22,789 bases of DNA from a virus: positions 1-22,789 of IMG/VR virus record IMGVR_UViG_3300022591_000074, one strand, 5' to 3'. Below the pieces are notes generated by a model. That model had not been told where the DNA came from, made no database searches, and worked only from the letters and a program-made list of their open reading frames with translations. Position numbers and translations under genes: made by a program. This document shows, one piece after another, positions 15,244-21,282 of the stretch. How positions within the stretch are numbered: the first letter of the stretch is position 1; each line of letters opens with the position of its first letter.

Positions 15244-15436
15244 ATTCCAAACTAAACTTGAACCAGCACCCGTACAGTACCCTAATGGAGGTGGACTACA
15301 GAAATTGGCAATCACTAATGGACGCAAGCGCCAGCAACTAGAGCGTGAAGTATTGTCTAAACAACAAGAACTTGACCGTGCCAAACTTGCTGAGAAACAC
15401 TCTAAAGAAAACAAACCGACAGTAAAGAAGAAATAA
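15233..15436 (+). CDS. 67-residue charged small protein
   Basis: The protein starts MANRFQTKLEPAPVQYPNGG. Residues of about 30-67 are a charged helix (NGRKRQQLEREVLSKQQELD) ending in Lys-rich sequence. The ATG at 15233 follows GAAAGAG at 15217-15223 by 9 nt. A longer version from a GTG at 15083 would overlap two genes out of frame and is not favoured. The stop overlaps the next ATG (TAATG). I recognise no family. The helix could form a short coiled coil, which would fit a small structural or chaperone role. Confidence 0.62.
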   Translation: MANRFQTKLEPAPVQYPNGGGLQKLAITNGRKRQQLEREVLSKQQELDRAKLAEKHSKENKPTVKKK

Positions 15437-15747
15437 TGCCTAGTGAAGCATGGCAGAAGAAGGCTGGACAGAACTCTAAGGGTGGCCTGAACGAAAAGGG
15501 CCGTAAATCTTACGAGAAGTCGCATCCTGGCTCAGACCTTAAGGCTCCAGTAAAGTCTGGAGACAACCCTCGTAGAGCCTCATTCTTGGCTCGTATGGGC
15601 GGTTCTCCTGGCCCAGAGCGCGAGCCTAATGGAGAGCCTACTCGCCTCCTATTGTCCCTACAGGCCTGGGGCGCATCGTCGAAATCAGACGCTAAGTCTA
15701 AGGCTGCAGCAATCTCTAAGCGTTTAGACAGCAAGAAAAATAAGTAA
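15436..15747 (+). CDS. DUF6321-like small basic protein
   Basis: A 103-residue protein. The segment SKGGLNEKGRKSYEKSHPGS followed by DLKAPVKSGDNPRRASFLAR fits, from memory, the small phage and environmental family DUF6321, whose hallmark is a GLN-x-KGR start and an NPRR-x-S-F-x-ARM core; function is unknown. Residues 56-80 (GSPGPEREPNGEPTRLLLSL) lead into a Lys/Ser-rich tail. Start and stop both overlap their neighbours by one base (TAATG at each end), so it is translationally coupled within the small-gene run. The charge and lack of hydrophobic core suggest a largely unstructured protein. The family match should be confirmed by profile search. Confidence 0.65.
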   Translation: MPSEAWQKKAGQNSKGGLNEKGRKSYEKSHPGSDLKAPVKSGDNPRRASFLARMGGSPGPEREPNGEPTRLLLSLQAWGASSKSDAKSKAAAISKRLDSKKNK

Positions 15748-15902
15748 TGATTTACGATGAGATGGTGAAGAAGACAGGCATAGACCCGTTGGCACCACAA
15801 GTCATCAAGCAACTTCCACCCCTAAGTGCTGAACAGCAAAAACTGGTGGACAGGATTGACCCTAGAATCCTAGGTCAAGTGGCAGAGAGTCAGGAAATGT
15901 AA
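15747..15902 (+). CDS. 51-residue microprotein
   Basis: The protein starts MIYDEMVKKTGIDPLAPQVI, passes through a Pro-containing middle (KQLPPLSAEQQKLVDRID) and ends QVAESQEM. Unlike its neighbours it is not strongly basic and looks like two short amphipathic helices, so it could bind a partner protein. TAATG overlaps join it to the genes on both sides. No family is recognised. Coding potential is supported by precise coupling and by codon use like that of its neighbours. Confidence 0.55.
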   Translation: MIYDEMVKKTGIDPLAPQVIKQLPPLSAEQQKLVDRIDPRILGQVAESQEM

Positions 15903-15961
15903 TGCCCGAATGTAAGTGCGACAACTGCGGTTGTGGCAAGAAAGAAGAAACAAATGGCTAA
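15902..15961 (+). CDS. Cys-rich 19-residue micro-ORF
   Basis: The frame encodes MPECKCDNCGCGKKEETNG, with four cysteines in a C-x-C-x2-C-x-C order. Its ATG overlaps the previous stop (TAATG), as at neighbouring real genes, and it overlaps the next Cys-rich gene. It may be a metal-binding micropeptide or only a leader that carries ribosomes to the next start. At this length chance cannot be ruled out. Confidence 0.35.
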   Translation: MPECKCDNCGCGKKEETNG

Positions 15962-16115
15962 GAAGTGCTCATGCGGTAAGTGCGCCGATTGCAAGTCAAA
16001 GGCAAAGAAGACTGCCCCAAAGAACGCAAAACTTGCCGCTATGTATGGCGACAAGAACAAGGTAACCCGTGGCGACGTTATCACTGCTGCCAAGATGAAG
16101 AAGGGTAGCAAGTAA
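15954..16115 (+). CDS. 53-residue Cys-rich, Lys-rich microprotein
   Basis: The protein starts MAKKCSCGKCADCKSKAKKT; the four cysteines (C-x-C-x2-C-x2-C) could hold one zinc ion. The rest is basic (LAAMYGDKNKVTRGDVITAA) and ends KMKKGSK. A GTG at 15933 would add MARKKKQ; the ATG at 15954 is preferred, although neither has a clear ribosome site. Its stop overlaps the next ATG. The small zinc-knuckle look plus basic tail would suit nucleic-acid binding, but no known family is recognised. Confidence 0.6.
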   Translation: MAKKCSCGKCADCKSKAKKTAPKNAKLAAMYGDKNKVTRGDVITAAKMKKGSK

Positions 16116-16285
16116 TGGCAATGTCGGACAAAGAACAAGACAAAAAGACCATGAAAGGTATGACTCCTGAACAAAAGAAGAAGTTCAGGAAGGCAGACAA
16201 GACCATGGACAAGAAGCCTATGTCTAGAGCAGAAGACACCAAAAAGGATAACGCTCTAGCCAAGAAGATTAAAGGCAAGAAGTAA
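16115..16285 (+). CDS. 56-residue Lys-rich microprotein
   Basis: The protein starts MAMSDKEQDKKTMKGMTPEQ and continues with Lys-rich sequence to its end (KKIKGKK). About a third of its residues are Lys or Arg, and it has no hydrophobic core, so it is probably disordered. TAATG joins it to the Cys-rich gene. It is the last member of the small-gene run and is followed by the strongest intrinsic terminator in the window. A role in binding DNA or capsid interior is conceivable, but only from charge. Confidence 0.55.
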   Translation: MAMSDKEQDKKTMKGMTPEQKKKFRKADKTMDKKPMSRAEDTKKDNALAKKIKGKK

Positions 16286-16301
16286 AACTTATTAAGATTA
16301 G

Positions 16302-16323
16302 CCCTGACAATGTCAGGGTTTTT
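16302..16323 (+). terminator. Intrinsic terminator closing the small-gene run
   Basis: CCCTGAC (16302-16308) pairs perfectly with GTCAGGG (16312-16318) around an AAT loop. Five T follow, then CTTTAT. This is a textbook Rho-independent terminator, 16 nt after the last small gene. A new transcript probably begins between here and 16403. Confidence 0.9.
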
Positions 16324-16402
16324 CTTTATCCTTAGAGGGTAGACCTCCATGCGGAGCCTACTTAGCACATGCTAACCTGCGCCTGTAACAAGGATTTTGC
16401 TG
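16324..16402 (+). other. Gap between terminator and next gene
   Basis: This 79-nt gap contains short inverted repeats, including TTAGC-ACAT-GCTAA near 16359-16372 and GAGG/CCTC near 16336-16348. No convincing -10/-35 pair is visible. AAGGA at 16390-16394 serves the next gene. A promoter is expected here because a strong terminator lies just upstream. Confidence 0.35.
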
Positions 16403-16609
16403 ATGTTGAACAACAAGCCGTGGTGGGAACAAGTCAATGACTTTGATACCCACGATGAACGGGAAGAGTTCTTAAATGGTGTTCGCCGTACTGGTGGAAC
16501 AGCCTATTTGAGACCCTCCTATACTCGCCAAGCCAAAATGCTTGGATGGGTAGCAGGTTACCGTAGCCGAAAGTTCGACCAGCCAAAACCTCACACAGGC
16601 AAGAAGTAG
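16403..16609 (+). CDS. 68-residue protein of unknown function
   Basis: The protein starts MLNNKPWWEQVNDFDTHDER. An acidic, Trp-containing N-terminal half is followed by a basic, aromatic half (YLRPSYTRQAKMLGWVAGYR) and a short Lys tail. AAGGA at 16390-16394 lies 8 nt before the ATG; an in-frame TTG at 16397 would be too close to that site. The mixed charge and aromatic content suggest a small folded protein. No family is recognised. It directly precedes the tail-completion candidates and may be part of the same transcript. Confidence 0.6.
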   Translation: MLNNKPWWEQVNDFDTHDEREEFLNGVRRTGGTAYLRPSYTRQAKMLGWVAGYRSRKFDQPKPHTGKK

Positions 16610-16610
16610 C

Positions 16611-16922
16611 GTGGAAGCAGTTCTAGAAGCACTATCAGCGGCAGCGCACAATGCAGCGTCTTACATGACGACTGACCTGCGCAATAAAGCCCTATCTGCT
16701 GGCTGGCACCCTGACGTTGTAAACAACATGCACGTCACTTTTGATGGCAAAAAGTTCACCAGCCATGTTCACCCAGATTTTAAAGACCGTGCCTTTGTGC
16801 ATGAGTTTGGCACAGAAGGTGTTGCACCTACGGGTGTCATGCGTAAGTTTGCTAAGAGCCACTCTGATGGCGAACGAGCCTTTGTTCTTAACTTTGGTCA
16901 CCACATGAAGGGATTGAAATGA
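16611..16922 (+). CDS. Candidate tail-completion or neck protein (gp10-like pattern)
   Basis: A 103-residue protein starting at GTG one base after the previous stop. Its middle contains FVHEFGTEGVAPTGVMRKFA, similar to the acidic-aromatic E-F-G-T motif and following Pro-x-x-x-M-R segment of HK97 gp10-type tail-completion proteins, which sit at the head-tail joint. The N-terminal helix (VLEALSAAAHNAASYMTTDL) fits that family's layout, and the length is at the short end. An ATG at 16665 is an alternative start but would remove the helix. The stop overlaps the next start (ATGA), which fits a pair of joint proteins made together. The assignment is by motif and position, not certain. Confidence 0.5.
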   Translation: MEAVLEALSAAAHNAASYMTTDLRNKALSAGWHPDVVNNMHVTFDGKKFTSHVHPDFKDRAFVHEFGTEGVAPTGVMRKFAKSHSDGERAFVLNFGHHMKGLK

Positions 16923-17602
16923 CTTTTCTACTCTCTGAAGATTTGGCTCTAAAACTTCGTTTGCAGGGCATGACTGTTACTGACCAGAAGGCTACTGGCG
17001 ATAACTTTGACCGTCAGGTAGCCGTGTGGTTTGGTTACCCTGACCAGGAAATCCGTGCCCAGTCTTACCCGTACGTGACTATTGAGATGATTGACATACA
17101 GCACGACTCTAGCCGTGAAATGCGTGGCACTACGGATGCCGACTACCTGTTCCCTGCGGACAACGTAATCTTGGCAAACACCACACAGATTCTTGACTAC
17201 CCTATCCCTGTCAACATTGACTATCAAGTTACGACGTACGCTCGTAATCCTTTGCATGACCGACAAATAGTAGCGCAGTTGGTCTATAAGAAACTGCCTC
17301 ACAGATTTGGTTATCTAGAGATTCCAGAGAAGAGTGTGACTAGTGGCGATGTCACTACCAACACCATCACTGTGCGTCGTATGGATGTCATGGATATCTC
17401 TAAGCGAGACATCGTAGAACAGGGTAAACGCCTGTACCAAAACGTAGTCACCGTTCGTGTTTCTAGCGAAGTATCGAACGCTGATTTTGAAAAGAAAACC
17501 TCATACACGGTGCAATCCATCGACCTACAGACCCACGAAGGTCTCGGTGCACATACATCTCCATATATTCGGTTCCCCCTCCACAACCACTCACCCTTCT
17601 AA
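16919..17602 (+). CDS. Candidate tail terminator protein
   Basis: A 227-residue protein. It contains SYPYVTIEMIDIQHDSSREM, then PVNIDYQVTTYARNPLHDRQ and LVYKKLPHRFGYLEIPE. This order, a strand with polar ends, an aromatic Y-x-V-x-x-Y strand, and a helix leading to L-P, resembles tail terminator or tail-joining proteins that cap the tail tube and stop its growth. It directly precedes the sheath, the usual place for such a gene. The start overlaps the previous stop by 4 nt. The C-terminal 60 residues are less typical (HEGLGAHTSPYIRFPLHNHS). No enzyme motif is seen. The role is inferred. Confidence 0.5.
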   Translation: MTFLLSEDLALKLRLQGMTVTDQKATGDNFDRQVAVWFGYPDQEIRAQSYPYVTIEMIDIQHDSSREMRGTTDADYLFPADNVILANTTQILDYPIPVNIDYQVTTYARNPLHDRQIVAQLVYKKLPHRFGYLEIPEKSVTSGDVTTNTITVRRMDVMDISKRDIVEQGKRLYQNVVTVRVSSEVSNADFEKKTSYTVQSIDLQTHEGLGAHTSPYIRFPLHNHSPF

Positions 17603-17604
17603 TT

Positions 17605-17610
17605 AAGGAG
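17605..17610 (+). promoter_or_regulatory. Ribosome binding site of the tail sheath gene
   Basis: AAGGAG lies 8 nt before the ATG at 17619, in a 16-nt gap. It is a strong site, as expected for an abundant structural protein. Confidence 0.7.
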
Positions 17611-17618
17611 AAACACCC

Positions 17619-19646
17619 ATGGCCGTTTACAAACGTGCTGGAGTTTATATCAATGAACTCTCAAGTTATACCGCACCTGTTGCGGATGTCGGCAGTGCTA
17701 ACGCTGCTGGTGCCGTAGTTGCTGCGTTCCCGCAAGGCCCAAGTTCTGTAACTAAAGTCAGTTCATGGTACGACTTCAAGAAACTGTTTGGTGACTTGAA
17801 TACTGCTTACCCATCGACTTACTCAGTGAACCAGTTCTTTAACAATGGAGGTACTGACCTTTACGTTCGCCGTATTCTCCACACCACTGACACGGTTGGT
17901 TCAAACAACGCAACTGCGGCAAGAGTTGGTGTAAACAACCTACTTACTAGCGCTACCAATATGTTCTATTGGACTGCAAAGAACTTAGGTAAAGACGGTA
18001 ACCAACTTAAAGTAGTTCTATCAAAATCAGCAACTATTGGTTGGAATGCTAACTATAAACCAGACGGTACTAACTCAGCCCAGTACACAGGTGCTTATGA
18101 CGTCGCTATTTACCGTACCCTTAATGGTATAGATACTTTGCTTGAGCAATTCTTTGGTCTATTCTTTAGTACTCAGATTGCTGGTGAAGATATTAAACTA
18201 TCTCCAGACTATGCTCCAACTGTTTTGAACTATGGTTCAAACTTTGTAAGCATTACTGGTTTGGATTTTAATATCCAACTAAATACTGTTTCAGGCGCTG
18301 CTACTAACGTTTACGAACCTGTCCTTGCAACCTCTACCCTTGTTAATGGTTCTGGAACTACCCCATATTCTTATTCAGATTGGATTGGCGGAACCTCAAC
18401 AGGAACCACGGCTCTTACCTCAATTGCTTGGGTTTCTGCAACAAGCGCAACAGTTACTTACTCTAACGCCACTCAGTTGGCAACCTTGGGCCAAGTCCTT
18501 ACCCTTGCAGGAGTTACGGGTACCAACAATACCTATAACCAAACTGTAGTTGTAACTGCTATTGGTGGTTCTGCAACTCCATTTAACTTTACAATTACTC
18601 CAACAACTACTGCGTTCGTTAACGTCGCTGGTTCTGGAGGTACGGCAACAGGCTTAGCAAACACATGGGATTTTGGTACAAGCGGAACATATGACAGTAC
18701 TAAAAACAGCATTATTAGTGAGTTTTCGAGTGTAAATCAGCCGTTGGTGTTCTTCTTCCCTGACTTGATTGCTCGTGCTGGAGCAAACAGTGCTTGGGAT
18801 ACTAACGTTGCAAACGTTTACAACAAGTACATCACCTTTGCTGAAAAGGGTACGGGTGCTCAACAAGGTGTCACTATCAAGCACTTTGTTGTTGTGGAGA
18901 CTGGCTACACTACGGCCAACTCGGGTAACAGTTCGTCAGCGGCAAAGGTTAACGCTTTGACTGCTGCAACTAATGTTACTGCTAGTGCTCAGGCTGCTGT
19001 GTACTTCCCATCAATCTACATTCGTGATGCTGCAGGTAATTCAGGTTCGTCAATCCGTTTGATGGGCCCTTCTGGAGCAGTGGCTGGTTTGTACCTCAAC
19101 ACTGACCGTACAATCGGCCCATGGAAGAGCCCTGCTGGTCTAACTATGAAGATTGTGGATGCAGTTGCTCTTGAGCACTCGTTCACTAACGATGAACTAG
19201 ATGACCTAAACCAAGGTAACCTAAGCAGCAATGCTTACTATCCAGTCAACGCTATTCGTAGCCTTCCTGGTGCAGGCATCGTTGTCATGGGTGCTCGCAC
19301 TACCAAGCAAGATGGAACTGCTAACCGCTATGTGGCTATGCGCCGTTCGCTTACCTACATCGAGAAGAACCTAAACGACCTATCGTTGTTTGCGTTGTTC
19401 GAGAGCAATGATGAAATTCTGTGGTCACGTCTCAAGACAGTTCTTGGTAACTTCTTGAACAACTACCGTAACCAAGGTGGTCTACGTGGTGAAAAGGCAG
19501 ACGATGCCTTCTTCATCAAGTGTGATACAGACAACAACACTCCAGCAACCATCGCTGCTGGAGAGGTCCACATCGAAGTTGGTGTTGCTCTTGAGTACCC
19601 AGCCGAGTTTATCGTTATCAACCTCAGTCAAAAGACTGCAATTTAA
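17619..19646 (+). CDS. Contractile tail sheath protein
   Basis: A 675-residue protein. Sheath subunits surround the tail tube and contract to drive it through the host envelope. The N-terminus (YKRAGVYINELSSYTAPVAD, then a GAVVAAFPQGP segment and FFNNGGTDLYVRRI) and the C-terminal domain (KADDAFFIKCDTDNNTPATI followed by EVHIEVGVALEYPAEFIVI) are typical of sheath proteins. Residues of about 259-342 look like an inserted beta module (SATSATVTYSNATQLATLGQ and onward) related to modules in this phage's fibre proteins, and would be exposed on the sheath surface. AAGGAG lies 8 nt before the ATG. The tube gene follows after 19 nt. The family call is firm; the insertion is my reading. Confidence 0.93.
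   Translation: MAVYKRAGVYINELSSYTAPVADVGSANAAGAVVAAFPQGPSSVTKVSSWYDFKKLFGDLNTAYPSTYSVNQFFNNGGTDLYVRRILHTTDTVGSNNATAARVGVNNLLTSATNMFYWTAKNLGKDGNQLKVVLSKSATIGWNANYKPDGTNSAQYTGAYDVAIYRTLNGIDTLLEQFFGLFFSTQIAGEDIKLSPDYAPTVLNYGSNFVSITGLDFNIQLNTVSGAATNVYEPVLATSTLVNGSGTTPYSYSDWIGGTSTGTTALTSIAWVSATSATVTYSNATQLATLGQVLTLAGVTGTNNTYNQTVVVTAIGGSATPFNFTITPTTTAFVNVAGSGGTATGLANTWDFGTSGTYDSTKNSIISEFSSVNQPLVFFFPDLIARAGANSAWDTNVANVYNKYITFAEKGTGAQQGVTIKHFVVVETGYTTANSGNSSSAAKVNALTAATNVTASAQAAVYFPSIYIRDAAGNSGSSIRLMGPSGAVAGLYLNTDRTIGPWKSPAGLTMKIVDAVALEHSFTNDELDDLNQGNLSSNAYYPVNAIRSLPGAGIVVMGARTTKQDGTANRYVAMRRSLTYIEKNLNDLSLFALFESNDEILWSRLKTVLGNFLNNYRNQGGLRGEKADDAFFIKCDTDNNTPATIAAGEVHIEVGVALEYPAEFIVINLSQKTAI
18393..18644 (+). 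repeat. Beta module inserted in the sheath
   Basis: Residues 259-342 contain GQVLTLAGVTGTNNTYNQTV, then a VVTAIGG segment and a Phe-rich strand (FNFTITPTTTAFV). The order resembles modules in the fibre proteins, where G-x-x-I-x-I/V-x-G is followed by a Tyr-Asn-Gly-like turn and V-V-x-x-V. The flanks are Thr/Gly-rich linkers, consistent with an insertion into a sheath surface domain. Confidence 0.55.
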
Positions 19647-19665
19647 TCCGAAGGAAACATAACCG

Positions 19666-20292
19666 ATGGCTACTATCATCAACAACCGTTCTCAACTTGA
19701 GACCGACCCAATCAGAAACTTTAGGTTCCTGGTTACGTTCCAACCGCAGCAAACCACTAACAGCCCTTTGATGAAGACTTCAAAGGTTGCTATTGGCTTC
19801 ACCTCGGTATCGGGTCTGTCAGTAACTACTGACAGCATCCCTTACCGTGAAGGCGGTTACAACACCACTGTTCACCAGATTCCAGGTCAGACCTCGTTCT
19901 CTCCTGTTACTCTACAGCGTGGTGTTATCCTCGGTACCTCACAGCACTGGGACTGGATGCGTAAACTATTCGCAACCGTTCAGGCTAACGGTACTACCGC
20001 TGCTGGTCAGAATGAGAACTTCCGTTGCGACCTTGAGATTGCTGTGCTATCGCACCCAATCCCAGGTTCAGGTGGAACCACCGAACTAACTGGTGCTAAC
20101 AACAACGGTACGTCAACCGACCACGTTGCTATGCGATTCAAGGTCTACAACGCATGGATTACCTCCATTGCTTACTCGGACCTAAACGCTGGTGACAATG
20201 CTATTCTTGTGGAGCAGATGACTTTGGTCCACGAAGGCTTTGACGTCAACTGGGCTCCAGACCTAACCACAAAGGCAGCCGCCTTTAAATAA
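19666..20292 (+). CDS. Tail tube protein
   Basis: A 208-residue protein that should stack as rings to form the inner tail tube. It matches the T4 gp19-like tube family in layout: PIRNFRFLVTFQPQQ near the start, a SVSGLSVTTDSIPYREGGYN segment in the characteristic place, then VTLQRGVILGTSQHWDWMRK, and a C-terminal strand region with VEQMTLVHEGFDVNW. Length is slightly above the simplest tubes because of a Gly/Asn/Thr-rich loop near residues 128-148 (PGSGGTTELTGANNNGTS). AAGGA at 19651-19655 lies 10 nt before the ATG, slightly long. Direct placement after the sheath supports the call. Confidence 0.9.
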   Translation: MATIINNRSQLETDPIRNFRFLVTFQPQQTTNSPLMKTSKVAIGFTSVSGLSVTTDSIPYREGGYNTTVHQIPGQTSFSPVTLQRGVILGTSQHWDWMRKLFATVQANGTTAAGQNENFRCDLEIAVLSHPIPGSGGTTELTGANNNGTSTDHVAMRFKVYNAWITSIAYSDLNAGDNAILVEQMTLVHEGFDVNWAPDLTTKAAAFK

Positions 20293-20314
20293 TCTCCACT
20301 AAAGGACAACTAAC

Positions 20315-21127
20315 ATGGCAGAACAAACATTCAACGCAGCAACTAACCCAACTTTGGCTAATGACCTTATTGGTAAAGCAACTGCAGACCAGAACACCAC
20401 TCCTGTAAAAGCAGAAATCAACCCACCTTCGGATACCTTGGTGACCCTCCCTGCTGGATATGTAACTCCAGACGGGGAGGTCATCAAGACCGCCGAAGTT
20501 CGAGAACTCAACGGTAAAGACGAAGAGTTCTTGAGCAAAGTAACGACAGTCGGAAAAGCATTGAACACAGTGCTTAACCGAGCAGTAGTCAGTATTGGCA
20601 GCACTCCTGTTACTGAAAAGATTCTGGACTCGCTTCTTGCAGGTGACCGTGATACCTTGCTTCTCGGTATCTACCGTGCCACCTTTGGAAATACAGCCGA
20701 ACTTGGAGCCCTATGTCGTGGCTGCAATGACATCAAAGTAGTAGGCATTGATGTTAATGAAGATATTAAGACCAAGGTTCTTGTAGACCCTGCTGACCGT
20801 ACGTTCACCGTACAGGGCAAGAAGGGCGAGTTCCTAGTTACACTTCCTACTGGAGCAACACAGCGTGAGTTAACCTCTAATCCTGATAGGACTATGGCAG
20901 AACTTCAGACAGTTATTCTGGAGCACTGCATCATGGAGATTAACGGAGCGCCTGTAGTAAGCAAGCAACAGGTTCTAACCCTGGGCCTTGTAGACCGTCG
21001 CACGCTTCTTGAAGAAATTACATCTCGCAATCCTGGCCCACTATTTGAAAACATTACGGTCACCTGTCCTGACTGTGAGGGAGAGGTAGAAGTTCCGATT
21101 AGTCTCGGGGCTTTGTTTCGATTCTAG
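20315..21127 (+). CDS. Tail assembly chaperone, T4 gp26-like zinc-site protein
   Basis: A 270-residue protein. Residues 41-75 (DTLVTLPAGYVTPDGEVIKT, then VRELNGKDEE) and 107-125 (LLAGDRDTLLLGIYRATFG) follow the pattern of T4 gp26-like baseplate or chaperone proteins. Cysteines 134/137 (CRGC) and 251/254 (CPDC) form two C-x-x-C pairs that could bind zinc. In contractile-tail phages this family lies between tube and tape measure, as here, and helps tape-measure folding and tail assembly. AAAGGA at 20301-20306 lies 8 nt before the ATG. The protein ends SLGALFRF, immediately before a +1-frame sequence that looks like its usual partner, so the stop may be bypassed by frameshifting. Confidence 0.75.
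   Translation: MAEQTFNAATNPTLANDLIGKATADQNTTPVKAEINPPSDTLVTLPAGYVTPDGEVIKTAEVRELNGKDEEFLSKVTTVGKALNTVLNRAVVSIGSTPVTEKILDSLLAGDRDTLLLGIYRATFGNTAELGALCRGCNDIKVVGIDVNEDIKTKVLVDPADRTFTVQGKKGEFLVTLPTGATQRELTSNPDRTMAELQTVILEHCIMEINGAPVVSKQQVLTLGLVDRRTLLEEITSRNPGPLFENITVTCPDCEGEVEVPISLGALFRF
21116..21122 (+). promoter_or_regulatory. Candidate +1 frameshift site
   Basis: The zero-frame codons TTT CGA TTC are followed by the stop TAG at 21125. A Phe-tRNA on TTT can re-pair with TTC after a +1 slip, leaving CGA unread, and would then read GAT TCT AGT CGC into the downstream frame. GGGG-C at 21107-21111 is an alternative site for a -2 slip. The mechanism is inferred from codons only. Confidence 0.4.
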
Positions 21128-21149
21128 TCGCCTAGATTACGAAGCGCTA

Positions 21150-21281
21150 ATGAGCCAATGGGCAACATTGGCAGTGGCATTTAGTGGTTGGTCTTTGGAG
21201 GATATCCAAAGATTAAGCATGAGAGAACGCAAGAACTGGCTAGAAATAGGCAGAGAACTTGGCAGAGTTGTAAGGAAGTAA
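21150..21281 (+). CDS. Downstream tail chaperone frame (DUF6760-like segment)
   Basis: From ATG 21150 this encodes 43 residues starting MSQWATLAVAFSGWSLEDIQ and ending in a helix with LSMRERKNWLEIGREL. The frame is open from 21090, and from 21129 reads RLDYEALMSQW without a break. The pattern L/Y-x-x-L-x-W followed by a W-S-x-x-D-I-x-x-L-x-x-R-E-R-x-x-W-L helix resembles the short partner found next to gp26-like proteins in phages and contractile injection systems. The ATG has no clear ribosome site and would remove the RLDYEAL start, which favours production as a frameshifted extension of the upstream protein. Its end is 1 nt before the tape-measure ATG. Coding is likely; mode of translation is open. 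Confidence 0.6.
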   Translation: MSQWATLAVAFSGWSLEDIQRLSMRERKNWLEIGRELGRVVRK

Positions 21282-21282
21282 G

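Noticed and set aside
15890-16174. Hydrophobic 94-residue minus-strand frame resembling a membrane protein
   Set aside because: It is the antisense of Lys-rich genes, where AAG/AAA codons read backwards as Leu/Phe codons. It has no ribosome site and opposes a well-coupled gene chain.
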